Assembly: GCF_029960645.1 (NCBI RefSeq)
Contig: NZ_JASBQY010000011.1
Span: 1 to 64,000 of the forward strand
Source: Arthrobacter sp. AL12
GTDB taxonomy: Bacteria > Actinomycetota > Actinomycetes > Actinomycetales > Micrococcaceae
Length of the DNA stretch: 64,000 nucleotides
Direction: 5' to 3'
Part shown: in pieces, positions 7,963-15,798 of the stretch
Layout of the letters: every line of letters starts with the position of its first letter
How positions within the stretch are numbered: position 1 is the first letter of the stretch
Position numbers and translations under genes: made by a program
The notes under the pieces: model-generated
What the model was told of the DNA's origin: nothing
What the model saw: only the letters and a program-made list of their open reading frames with translations
Database searches by the model: none

Positions 7963-9021
7963 TTATCGTCTGGCTCCAGGGAACTTTACCTTCACAGTTT
8001 CCCACGCGGATCGCACGGCGTCATGCTCTGTGGAATCCGCCCCGAACAGGTCTCTGGCGGAGGCGGCAGTGGCCTTGGCGAACGCCCCGAACGTGGCGGT
8101 CGGGGCGAGGGTGCCGCCCGTCAGGGTCTCGTACCAGATCCGGCCCGGCGCGTCCCAGGCGTTGCCGCCCAGCGCCGTGGCCACCAGGCAGAACGCCCGG
8201 TTGGGGATCCCGGAGTTGATGTGCACGCCGCCGTTGTCAGCGCTTGTGTGCACGTAGCCGTCCATGGAGTCCGGCTGCGGGTCCTTGCCGAGCACGTCGT
8301 CGTCGTACGCGGACCCCGGGGCCTTCAGGGAACGCAAAGCGGTCCCCTGGACCTTTTCCGTGAAGAGGCCCTCGCCGATCAGCCAACTGGCCTCCGCCGT
8401 CGACTGCTGCCGGACATGCTGCTCAACGAGCGCCCCGAAGACATCGGACATCGATTCGTTCAGCGCGCCGGCCTGGTTGCGGTAGACCAGCCCCGCCGAG
8501 TACTGGGTGACGCCGTGAGCGAGTTCGTGGCCGATCACGCTCAAGGACTTCGTGAACCGCTGGAACACTTGGCCGTCGCCGTCGCCGAACACCATTTGCT
8601 GGCCGTCCCAGAACGCGTTGTCGTACAGGCGTCCGTAGTGGACCGTGGCCTCGAGGTGGAGGCCGTTGCCGTCGATCGAGTTCCGGCCGAAGGCTTCGGC
8701 GTAGAGGCGGTGGGTGTGCCCCAGCCCGTCATAGGCCTCGTCGGCGGCGGGATCGCCGGTGGGAGGTTCCCCCTCTTTGCGGACCACAATGCCGGGGAGC
8801 TGCTCCGCGGATTTGGCGTCGTAGACCGTCCGTTCCGGCGGGGCCGGCTGGGGTTCCCGCAGTCGCGGATGGCTGCCAGGCCCGGGCGCGGCGCGGGACG
8901 CCTGGAAGCTCGGGACGTGGTGCAGGGCTTCCTTTGCCGCACGGGCGGCGGCGGAGAGCTCGGGTTCGCGCTGGGCCGCCAGGCGGCGAAGCATGTACGG
9001 AGGAATGATGGAACAGTGCAT
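7963..9021 (-). CDS. Protealysin-like M4 (thermolysin-family) metalloprotease
   Basis: A 352-aa zinc protease. The active-site HELAH is at 165-169, the third zinc ligand E189 is in ALNESMSDVFG, and the catalytic-histidine region is HINSGIPNRAF. There is no signal peptide; instead a short propeptide of about 60-70 residues starts MHCSIIPPYMLRRLA. The PPYML element is characteristic of protealysin precursors and differs from the long prosequence of secreted thermolysins. The frame is open upstream, but AAAGGGG sits before the ATG at 9021. The enzyme is probably cytoplasmic or exported by an unusual route, and is likely controlled by the emfourin-like protein encoded downstream. Confidence 0.92.
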   Translation of the reverse strand: MHCSIIPPYMLRRLAAQREPELSAAARAAKEALHHVPSFQASRAAPGPGSHPRLREPQPAPPERTVYDAKSAEQLPGIVVRKEGEPPTGDPAADEAYDGLGHTHRLYAEAFGRNSIDGNGLHLEATVHYGRLYDNAFWDGQQMVFGDGDGQVFQRFTKSLSVIGHELAHGVTQYSAGLVYRNQAGALNESMSDVFGALVEQHVRQQSTAEASWLIGEGLFTEKVQGTALRSLKAPGSAYDDDVLGKDPQPDSMDGYVHTSADNGGVHINSGIPNRAFCLVATALGGNAWDAPGRIWYETLTGGTLAPTATFGAFAKATAASARDLFGADSTEHDAVRSAWETVKVKFPGARR

Positions 9022-9159
9022 GTGAGACCCCTTTGTGCTTCGGCGGGATCCCGTGGTGGTGCGGCAGCCGGCACCCAGTCCAGCCACCCGGCCGCCGGAA
9101 CCCCGCTGCCGATGCAGACAGCCTACGAGCGGGCACCGACAATTGGCAGGGGGGCGCGC

Positions 9160-9235
9160 CCTGTTCCGCATTCCGCACCCGGCCTGTTCCGCACCCGGCC
9201 CGTTCCGCACCCGGCCTGTTCCGCAGTTCGCACCC
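9160..9235. repeat. 16-bp degenerate tandem repeat between protease and SRPBCC genes
   Basis: About three imperfect copies of cacccggcctgttccg lie in the spacer between the divergent protease and SRPBCC genes. Flanking partial copies include ctgttccgcattccg and ttccgcagttcg. The array sits where both upstream promoters should be, so copy number could affect expression, but no regulator site is recognised. Confidence 0.75.
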
Positions 9236-9240
9236 GGACG

Positions 9241-9251
9241 TAAAATCACGC
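9241..9251 (+). promoter_or_regulatory. Leaderless-type -10 element for the SRPBCC gene
   Basis: TAAAAT (9241-9246) lies five bases before the ATG at 9252, immediately right of the 16-bp tandem repeat. No ribosome-binding site is visible. Confidence 0.45.
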
Positions 9252-9707
9252 ATGGAAAAGTTAAGGTATTCGGTGGCGATCAACGCCCCCTTGCAGGACG
9301 TGTGGACCACGATGCTGAACGGTGCCACGTACCGGGAGTGGACCAGCGTGTTCAACAGTGATTCCTACTATGTGGGGGACTGGAGCCAGGGCAGCGAAAT
9401 CCGTTTTCTCGGGCCCGACGGCGACGGCTCGCTGGCGGGGATGATCGCCACGGTCGAGGAAAACCGGCCGAACGAGCTCATTTCCCTGCGCTACATCGGG
9501 CAGATCGTCAATGGCGAGGACGACACCATCAGCGAGGCCGCAAAAGCTTTTATGGGCGCCCATGAGAAGTACGCCTTCAGCGCGGCCGGTGGGGTGACGA
9601 CAGTGGACGTGGAGCTCGACAGCGAGGACGAGTTCGTTGCCATGTTCGACGAGGCGTGGCCGCTTGCGCTGGAGAAGCTCAGGGACATCGTGGAGGCCCG
9701 GGGCTGA
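9252..9707 (+). CDS. SRPBCC (START/Bet v1-like) domain protein
   Basis: A 151-aa protein starting MEKLRYSVAINAPLQDVW. The pattern of a beta strand, a helix with W-x-x-M, and then the 'YREWTSVFNSDSYYVGDW' segment is typical of activator-of-Hsp90-ATPase/SRPBCC helix-grip proteins that bind hydrophobic ligands. No catalytic residues are evident and the ligand is unknown. The frame is open far upstream through the repeat region, but the ATG at 9252 begins the domain and has a -10-like element five bases before it. It converges on the YidC-like gene. Confidence 0.85.
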   Translation: MEKLRYSVAINAPLQDVWTTMLNGATYREWTSVFNSDSYYVGDWSQGSEIRFLGPDGDGSLAGMIATVEENRPNELISLRYIGQIVNGEDDTISEAAKAFMGAHEKYAFSAAGGVTTVDVELDSEDEFVAMFDEAWPLALEKLRDIVEARG

Positions 9708-9734
9708 CCCGGCCGGATTCTCCGGCCGGGCTTC

Positions 9735-10535
9735 TCAAGGGGAGCGCGGGTCAAGGACGATCTGCTGGACCACGGTCCACAAATTCGTGGTGGTCCAGTA
9801 GATCAGGACACCGATGGGGAAAATGATGCCACCAATGCCGAAAACGATCGGCAGGGCGTAGAGCACCGCTTTCTGTTGCCGCAGGAACGGCTCCGCCATC
9901 GACTCGGCGGTCACCGTCCTGGCCATGATGTGTTTTTGCGTGATGACCTGCGCCGCCGTCATGGCCAGGATCATCACGATCGAGAGGATCCACACCGCCA
10001 CCACGTTGCCGCCCCCAGGCGTGCCGTGCAGCAGGGACGCGGACAGCGGGGCGCCAAAGATGCTCGACTCGCCGAACTGCACCACCTGCCCGTGGCTCAT
10101 GGCGCCGATGCCTCTGCCGCTGGTGGCCGCCGACGGAATGCCGGACAGCACCGTGAAGAGGGCAAAGAAGAACGGCATCTGGATCAGCGGCGGAAGGCAC
10201 GCCGAGAACGGGTTGGTGCCGTGCATCTTGTAAAGGCCCATCTGCTCCTGCACCATGGCCTGGCGGGAGAGCGGATCCGTTTTGCCCTTGTACTTCTGCT
10301 CCAGTTTTTTCAGCTCCGGCTGCAGGAGCCGCATGCGGCGCTGGGCCCTGATCTGCCGCAGGGATACGGGAAGCAGGGCGGCGCGGACGAACAGCACCAG
10401 ACCGATGATGGACAGGGTCCACGTCCAGCCGCTGGCGGCGGGCATGCCGAGGGCTCCGAGGCTGTCATGGAGTCCCACAAGGATGGCCGACACCAGCCAC
10501 CGGAACGGTAACAGCAGGGCCGCGCCAACGTCCAC
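9735..10535 (-). CDS. YidC/Oxa1-family membrane protein insertase (stand-alone paralogue)
   Basis: A 266-aa polytopic protein of the YidC/Oxa1 family. A first membrane segment is followed by LLPVSLRQIRAQRRM and a cytoplasmic helical hairpin (LQPELKKLEQKYKGK). Further TM segments follow, including PPLIQMPFFFALFTVL and IIFPIGVLIYWTTTNLW. The primary actinobacterial yidC lies near rpmH-rnpA at the origin. This copy sits among unrelated genes and lacks the long C-terminal tail of that copy, so it is probably a secondary insertase. The start is a GTG at 10535 with GTGGGGG upstream. Confidence 0.9.
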   Translation of the reverse strand: MDVGAALLLPFRWLVSAILVGLHDSLGALGMPAASGWTWTLSIIGLVLFVRAALLPVSLRQIRAQRRMRLLQPELKKLEQKYKGKTDPLSRQAMVQEQMGLYKMHGTNPFSACLPPLIQMPFFFALFTVLSGIPSAATSGRGIGAMSHGQVVQFGESSIFGAPLSASLLHGTPGGGNVVAVWILSIVMILAMTAAQVITQKHIMARTVTAESMAEPFLRQQKAVLYALPIVFGIGGIIFPIGVLIYWTTTNLWTVVQQIVLDPRSP

Positions 10536-10638
10536 CCGATGCCCCCACTCGTAGGGCCGCAGCGCGGCCTTCGACCTTGCGTTCTGTCAGCCAACACGAA
10601 AGAACCCCCAGAATCCAGTGGATCCTTCCCGGGCGCGG

Positions 10639-12471
10639 TCAGCGCGCTCGAGGGGACCGCTGGAGCCGTCGGTGGACAACAGCCGCAGCGACACGGATCG
10701 GAGCCAGCGCATACCAGCTGGCTGGCAGGTATGGGCGGTTCGGCGGTTCGCCGGTCCTGGCGTCCGGGTTGGACCCGGCCACAGCGCCACTGTCCCGTTC
10801 GATCACTTCCGCTGTACCGGCGCCGCTGGGCTCAGCGGCGCCGGTGGGTTCGGCGCCGCTGGGCTCTCGGGCTCCGGTAACCGCGGGCGTGACGTCAGGG
10901 CCAGCATCGTTGAGGTCATTCGGCCGGGGTGGCGGGACCCGCAACGGTGCGGCGGCCGGGGCAACCCGCATCAATCTCGTCGACCGTTTCTTTTCGTCGG
11001 AGAATCCCACAACGTATGAGCCTGCGCGCAACCCTTTGAACACGTATGGCGGGTCGCTTGGATTAATGACGGCAGTCTCGAGAGCCACTCCCGGGGTGCC
11101 GGAGGCGAAGAGGCTTACGGTGGTCTTGTGCTCACCGATGGCGTCGGGGTCTTTCACACTTCCGCTGATGGACGCACCCTTAACGAGGGTGGCATTAACT
11201 CCCGTCAGGTCCTCGCCGGTGCCCAGCACGATGGGAGTAGCGTCGTCAAAGGAATCCGCGTTTTTGTACCACTGGACCAAGGCGCCGCTGTCCGGGTCCT
11301 GGAATTCAGTGAAGTACACGGTGGCGAACTCAATTTTGTAGGATCCGGCAGGCAGGTAATTGAGCGAGTAGCTGCCGTCGGCCTTCAGGTATGTCGAACC
11401 GACGGACGCGGACGGGTTCCCTGTTGCGTAGGCGGAGATTATCACCTTGCCCGCCTCCACTCCGGGCGGGACCGTGACGGTGCCGCTGATGCTGGCCGCT
11501 TTGACCAGCGCCGCGTCTATGCCGGTTACGTCCTGTCCCTCTGCGACGCTGATGGCTTTTGCGGTGCGCCAGGACGTTGCGGAGCTGTACCACTGCCCCA
11601 GGGCTCCGCTGACGCTGAAGTTCACGTTGTACTCACCGGGAGCCAGCCCAATGATGTGGTAGCTGCCGTCGGCGGCGACCGTGGTGTGTCCGGTCCAGCC
11701 CCTCTCGCCCGGAACGGTGACCTCAACGCGGGTGTCAGTGAGTGTTACCCCGGCCGGAGCGGTGACCGTCCCGCTGATGCTGGCGCCCTTCCTCAGGGTC
11801 GAGTTGACGCCAGTGACATCCTGTCCGTCCGTCACGGCGATGGCAGTGGCTGTTTCGGCGGTGGGCGCGTTGTCGTAGTACCGGGCCATGGCGTGGCCGT
11901 CGCCGGAAAACCACAGCAGGTGGGACCCGGCGCGGAGACCCACAATTTTGTAGGTGCCGTCGGCGGCCACCGGCCAGCCGCCAGAGACACCATTGTCGTA
12001 AACCTTGGTATCGGTCAGAGTTACCCACGAGGGTGCGGCCAGGGTTCCACTGATGGTGCCGCCCTTGACGAGGGTGGCGTTGATCCCGGTGAGCTGCTGG
12101 CTGTCAGTCACCGTGACGACTTCTGCTGCCGAACCGTGAGGGGCATTGTTGTACCACTGGTCGAGGGCGCCGCTCCTTCCGGTGAATTGCAGCCGATAGC
12201 TAGCTGGCGGAAGCCCGGAGAGCTCGTATGACCCGTCCGGCTTGAGCATTGTGGATAATTCAAGGTCATAGACTTCACCGGCCACAGCCCACACCTCCAC
12301 CAACCCGGCATCTACGCCGGCCGGTACGGTCACTGTGCCGCTGATGCTGGCCGGGGCCCGGGCCGGGTCCGGTTCCGCCTGTGCCGGGACAGTTCCCACC
12401 GCGGCGAGGGCGCTGAACAGCACGGCTATTGCGGCGACGATCAGACCAAATCTCAAGGCGCGGTCGTGCAT
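10639..12471 (-). CDS. Secreted protein with about five prealbumin-like (SD/Cna-B type) repeats
   Basis: A 610-aa exported protein with a Sec signal peptide (ALRFGLIVAAIAVLFSALAA, cleavage likely after AQA). About five repeats of 90-100 residues follow. Each opens with ISGTVTxP, continues with xxDGSYxxxGLxxGxY and closes with W/RYY or QWY, then VTxGQDVTGVNATLxKG. This is the carboxypeptidase-regulatory/prealbumin-like beta-sandwich fold common in adhesins and stalk proteins. The C-terminus is Pro/Ala-rich and ends LPASWYALAPIRV plus a short basic tail. That only vaguely recalls a sortase signal and has no proper LPxTG, so anchoring is doubtful. The ATG at 12471 has GGGG upstream. Confidence 0.85.
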   Translation of the reverse strand: MHDRALRFGLIVAAIAVLFSALAAVGTVPAQAEPDPARAPASISGTVTVPAGVDAGLVEVWAVAGEVYDLELSTMLKPDGSYELSGLPPASYRLQFTGRSGALDQWYNNAPHGSAAEVVTVTDSQQLTGINATLVKGGTISGTLAAPSWVTLTDTKVYDNGVSGGWPVAADGTYKIVGLRAGSHLLWFSGDGHAMARYYDNAPTAETATAIAVTDGQDVTGVNSTLRKGASISGTVTAPAGVTLTDTRVEVTVPGERGWTGHTTVAADGSYHIIGLAPGEYNVNFSVSGALGQWYSSATSWRTAKAISVAEGQDVTGIDAALVKAASISGTVTVPPGVEAGKVIISAYATGNPSASVGSTYLKADGSYSLNYLPAGSYKIEFATVYFTEFQDPDSGALVQWYKNADSFDDATPIVLGTGEDLTGVNATLVKGASISGSVKDPDAIGEHKTTVSLFASGTPGVALETAVINPSDPPYVFKGLRAGSYVVGFSDEKKRSTRLMRVAPAAAPLRVPPPRPNDLNDAGPDVTPAVTGAREPSGAEPTGAAEPSGAGTAEVIERDSGAVAGSNPDARTGEPPNRPYLPASWYALAPIRVAAAVVHRRLQRSPRAR

Positions 12472-12590
12472 GCTGACCCCTATGGTCGTCGACGGACAGA
12501 CCCGCCACATCCGGTGCCTGCCACCAGCAGACGATCGCATTTTACACGTGCTCGTTCGGGCTGGGGAGCACTGTCAGGCGGACAAGCGAA

Positions 12591-12625
12591 AACCCCGCCA
12601 CTTCCATGAAGTGGCGGGGTTTTTT
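12591..12625 (-). terminator. Intrinsic terminator after tRNA-Arg (bidirectional)
   Basis: A perfect 13-bp stem, accccgccacttc pairing with gaagtggcggggt, has a four-base loop (catg). It is flanked by A and T runs on both sides. It lies immediately downstream of the minus-strand tRNA and upstream of the secreted repeat protein gene. Confidence 0.9.
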
Positions 12626-12628
12626 CTG

Positions 12629-12701
12629 TGCCCTCGATTGGAATCGAACCAACGACCTTCTGCTCCGGAGGCAGACGCTCTATCCCCTGAGCTACGAGGG
12701 C
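12629..12701 (-). tRNA. tRNA-Arg (anticodon CCG)
   Basis: On the minus strand a 73-nt cloverleaf begins GCCCTCG and pairs with CGAGGGC, with an A discriminator. The D-arm region is GCTCAGGGGATAGAGC. The anticodon stem TCTGC/GCAGA carries loop CTCCGGA, giving anticodon CCG (reads CGG). The T-loop is GTTCGAATC. No CCA is encoded. A strong terminator follows directly. Confidence 0.97.
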
Positions 12702-12778
12702 AGTCAGGGTTCCTGCCGTTACCAGCGGGACGTCCTAGAGCTTAGCAGGAAGGTGGGCTCGAAGGGAAAATCGGTCGC

Positions 12779-14314
12779 TCAGTAGCCCGCGAAGGAGTCC
12801 ACATGGATCCGCCGCGCCCCGGCCCGGCGGGCGGCGGCACGGAGGGAACGGACACTCGCGGGGGAGCCCGAGACGTAAACAACCCGGCCCGCGATGTCGG
12901 GGACGAGGTCCTTCAGGGTGGCGCCGTCGATCCGGACGGCGCCGGCATCCTGCATGAACGCCGGCGGCGCGGAACCGTCGGCAAGCCGGGCGATGACCCG
13001 GGCCCCGGTGCGTCCGAGTTCCCCGGCGTAGGCGAGCTCGGCGGCCGTCCTGGCCAGGTACAGCAGGACCACGTCCCGATCCCCGGCGGAACCCCCGGAC
13101 AGTTGGGCCAGGTACGGGGTGATGCCGATACCGGCCGCTATCAGCAGCACGGGCGCCTCCGGGCTCCGCGGCAGGACAAAGTCGCCGCCCACGGTGGTGG
13201 CCGTCAGCTCGTCGCCGGGCGCCAGGGCCAGGAGCGACCGCTTCGCCGCGGACCGCGGTTCGGCCGTTCCCACGCCGATGGTCAGTTCCGGGGAGTCCGG
13301 GGCACTGGTCAGGCTGAACACCCGCCGCCGGCCCTTGTGGTCCGCCTTTCCCTCCGGCAGGTTCAGTTCGATGTACTGTCCCGGCGTGAAGCGCAGCGGC
13401 CGCTCGGGCTGGAAGCTGAACTCCGTCGTCGTCGGGGTCAGCGGGCGTGAGCCCCGGAAGTGGAGCAGAATGCGGCCGCGCTGGCCGGCGGCGAAGGCGA
13501 GAGCGTTCCCCGCGAGCAGCGCCAGTTCGGGGGAATTGGCCACGAAGCCCAAATTGTAGGGAATGGCGAACAGCAGTCCGACGACGGCGGCCAGCGCCAG
13601 CTGCTGCCGGCGGCGCGGCGGCAGGGTGAGCGGCTCGGTCAGCATAAAGCCGACGAAGAACAGGACCGGGCGCTGGGCGATGGACTGCCACAGAGCCTCG
13701 CCCGCTCCCATGCCGGCGCGCAGCAGTTCCACGGACACGATCGACACCGCCACCACAGTGAACACGGACGCCATCAGCAGCTTCCGGACCCGGACGAGCA
13801 CCAGCAGGACACCAGGCAGCACCAGCCAGAGCATCGCGGGTGTGGCGGCCCACCAGGTGGCGATATTGAGTCCGGTCAGCCCGGTGATGAACGCGCCGGC
13901 CGCCGCCGGATTGAAAATGTGGCGGCCGCGCCAGGCCAGGGCGTACTTGGACGCCGAGGCGAGCGCACAGGCGAGGGCGACACCGGCCACGTCCAGGTAC
14001 TGGAGCCCCGTCGAAAACTGAGTGGGCCAGAAGAGAAAGTACAGCAGCAGGCCCGTGATCAGGGACGACTCGGAGTGCGGCCGGACGTGGAACACGGCCG
14101 CGATCACCCGGTTTGAGGCATACGTCAGGCCGAGGCAGAGCGCCAGGTGGGCGATCATCTCCGGGAGCCCGAACGTCAGCCAGCCGAGCACATCGAGCAG
14201 CAGGCTGTAGCCGGCGAGCACGGCCAGGACCCAGAGGACCAGCCGGTACATCGTGAACCGGCCCAGGGCAGCGTCCAGCCGCGACCCGAAGGGCGTGGAG
14301 ACGGTGGCGGTCAT
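12779..14314 (-). CDS. Membrane flavin oxidoreductase: RnfD/NqrB-like transmembrane domain fused to a ferredoxin-NADP-reductase domain
   Basis: A 511-aa two-part protein. Residues 1-270 contain eight or nine hydrophobic segments with HIFNPAAAGAF, which resembles the NqrB/RnfD family (RHIFNPSA-like sequence near the flavin site). Residues 280-511 are an FAD/NAD(P)-binding FNR domain: FTPGQYIEL, RRRVFSLTSAP (FAD) and GIGITPYLA (nicotinamide nucleotide). It could pass electrons from cytosolic NAD(P)H through the membrane to an external flavin. The ATG overlaps the apbE stop by four bases, and an FMN-binding lipoprotein is third in the operon. I do not see the TGAT/SGAT flavinylation sequence of classical RnfD, so covalent FMN on this protein is uncertain. 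Confidence 0.8.
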   Translation of the reverse strand: MTATVSTPFGSRLDAALGRFTMYRLVLWVLAVLAGYSLLLDVLGWLTFGLPEMIAHLALCLGLTYASNRVIAAVFHVRPHSESSLITGLLLYFLFWPTQFSTGLQYLDVAGVALACALASASKYALAWRGRHIFNPAAAGAFITGLTGLNIATWWAATPAMLWLVLPGVLLVLVRVRKLLMASVFTVVAVSIVSVELLRAGMGAGEALWQSIAQRPVLFFVGFMLTEPLTLPPRRRQQLALAAVVGLLFAIPYNLGFVANSPELALLAGNALAFAAGQRGRILLHFRGSRPLTPTTTEFSFQPERPLRFTPGQYIELNLPEGKADHKGRRRVFSLTSAPDSPELTIGVGTAEPRSAAKRSLLALAPGDELTATTVGGDFVLPRSPEAPVLLIAAGIGITPYLAQLSGGSAGDRDVVLLYLARTAAELAYAGELGRTGARVIARLADGSAPPAFMQDAGAVRIDGATLKDLVPDIAGRVVYVSGSPASVRSLRAAARRAGARRIHVDSFAGY

Positions 14315-15183
14315 GTAAACAACACCCCTTCGAAATCGGCCGAGTACTCTGCGTGGCCGTCCGAGTGGACGGTCAGCCAGGAACAATCGAATTCCTCCCG
14401 CAGGCGGGATCCCTCGACGAAGAACAGCGCGGTTGCCAGCGCGTCGGCCACCATGGCGCTCGCTGCCATCGCCCAGCTCGCGACGACGGTGCGCACCGGC
14501 GCCCCGGTGGTGCCGTCCAGCACGTGGTGCAGCCCGTCGCCCCAGGCGCGCCGGTTGGCCGCGGAGGCGCAGAGCGCCCCCGCCCCGAGACAGACGATGC
14601 CGATGGCCCGGTCCGGATCATATGGATGCTCCAGGCCCACCTCCACCGGTATGGTTCCCGCGTTGACCAGGTCACCGCTCGCGTCGATGAAGTGTTCGCT
14701 GATGCCGGCGCGGCGCAGTTCGGCGGACAGCAGATCCGCCAGCTGCCCCTTACCGGCCGCCCCGACGTCGATCACCACCGGGGCCCGGGTCGTCAGCACC
14801 GTGCCCTGCCAGTCGAGCACCCCGGCCCAGGGCGGGGCGGGCAGCGGAGGTCCGCCCGGGCGGAGGGAGTAGCCGGCGTCATAGCCGAGCTGTTCGAGGC
14901 TGCCGCCGATCAGCGGCGTCATGGCCCCGCCGCTCAGCCGGTACAGCGCTGCGTAGAGCGGCCCCAGCTCGGCGGCACCGGCTGGCAGGGTGTACCGGCC
15001 CGGCTGCCGCGCGGCGCCCGCAATCACGGAGTCCGGCCGGAAACGGGACCACGCGGCGTCGTAGTCCGCGACCGCAGCCAGCAGCCGGCGGCGGAGCGCG
15101 CCGGACAGCGGGGAGGGTGTCGAGATGTCCCAGCGGGTACCGATCCCGTCGAAACTGAAATCCGCCCAGCCGGGATGCGGCAC
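14311..15183 (-). CDS. apbE: FAD:protein FMN transferase (ApbE family)
   Basis: A 290-aa member of the ApbE family, which transfers FMN from FAD to a Thr/Ser of target proteins. Visible signatures are DVGAAGKGQLAD (FAD/Mg region), DASGDLVNAG, and HHVLDGTTGAPVR, which corresponds to the family H-x-x-D-x-x-TG segment with Gly in place of the usual Pro. No signal peptide or lipobox is seen, so a cytoplasmic location is possible. The GTG start at 15183 has an excellent AGGAGG. It overlaps the RnfD/FNR gene by four bases and follows the FMN-binding lipoprotein by 11 bases, its obvious substrate. Confidence 0.93.
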   Translation of the reverse strand: MPHPGWADFSFDGIGTRWDISTPSPLSGALRRRLLAAVADYDAAWSRFRPDSVIAGAARQPGRYTLPAGAAELGPLYAALYRLSGGAMTPLIGGSLEQLGYDAGYSLRPGGPPLPAPPWAGVLDWQGTVLTTRAPVVIDVGAAGKGQLADLLSAELRRAGISEHFIDASGDLVNAGTIPVEVGLEHPYDPDRAIGIVCLGAGALCASAANRRAWGDGLHHVLDGTTGAPVRTVVASWAMAASAMVADALATALFFVEGSRLREEFDCSWLTVHSDGHAEYSADFEGVLFT

Positions 15184-15194
15184 GTTTCCTCCTG

Positions 15195-15629
15195 CTACTT
15201 TGCCTCTGACTTGATCTTTTCCACGGCCTGGCTAAAGCCGCCGCTGGTCAGCGATGAGCCGGCCACTTTGGAGACCTTGATTTCCTCGAGCTTCTTGCCC
15301 ACGATCTGGGAGTGGATGCCGCCGGCGAACTCGCCCTGGAACTTCCTGGTGTTGGGGTTCGACGGATGCTGGGTGATCTGGACATCGGTCACGGCCCCGC
15401 CGGTGAGTGTGAGCTTCACGCCCACCGTCTCGGTGCCGTTCGGCGAGACGTAGTTGCCGTCCGCGCTGTAGATGCCGTCCTTGTAGGTGGCGCTGCCCGC
15501 AACGGCTGAGGGCGCGGCGCCGGTGGCCTGGGTGCCGGTGGCCTGCCCGGGCGCGCAACCGGCGGCGGTGCCGACCAGGGAAAGTCCGGCGATGCCTACG
15601 AAAACGCTTTTTCGGAAAGAGGTGTTCAT
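15195..15629 (-). CDS. FMN-binding domain lipoprotein, predicted ApbE substrate
   Basis: A 144-aa lipoprotein: the signal sequence ends in lipobox TAAGC (Cys25). A short Ala/Thr linker and then a single FMN_bind domain (YKDGIYSADGNY ... VTDVQITQHPSN) follow. The canonical acceptor motif is DxxSGAT. The aligned stretch here is SKVAGSSLTSGG, so the acceptor would be Ser and the Asp and first Ser are changed. FMN attachment is therefore likely from the operon but not certain. It should sit on the outer face of the membrane and accept electrons from the RnfD/FNR protein. The terminal electron acceptor is unknown. Confidence 0.88.
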   Translation of the reverse strand: MNTSFRKSVFVGIAGLSLVGTAAGCAPGQATGTQATGAAPSAVAGSATYKDGIYSADGNYVSPNGTETVGVKLTLTGGAVTDVQITQHPSNPNTRKFQGEFAGGIHSQIVGKKLEEIKVSKVAGSSLTSGGFSQAVEKIKSEAK

Positions 15630-15786
15630 TCAGCGACTCGTTTCTCTAGCGACGATCAGGGGAATGACGGACAGCTGTAACCCGCACGCGGAGACCCGCA
15701 GTGGATACTCCCATGACAACGTATGAATCAGCGTAGTGGTTCACCCTGTGAGCCAGCCTCAATTCCGCCACACTGCAGGCCACCGG

Positions 15787-15798
15787 TAGGCTGGAACC
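15787..15798 (+). promoter_or_regulatory. Leaderless-type -10 element for argS
   Basis: TAGGCT (15787-15792) lies six bases before the GTG at 15799. The 170-bp divergent spacer with the FMN-binding lipoprotein gene shows no other clear site. Confidence 0.5.

Noticed and set aside
9022-9249. N-terminal extension of the M4 protease by 76 codons
   Set aside because: It is translated tandem-repeat DNA without signal-peptide features; a strong ribosome-binding site lies before the ATG at 9021.
12335-12745. Plus-strand open frame of 136 codons running through the terminator and tRNA
   Set aside because: It covers a tRNA and a terminator in antisense and has no protein-like features.
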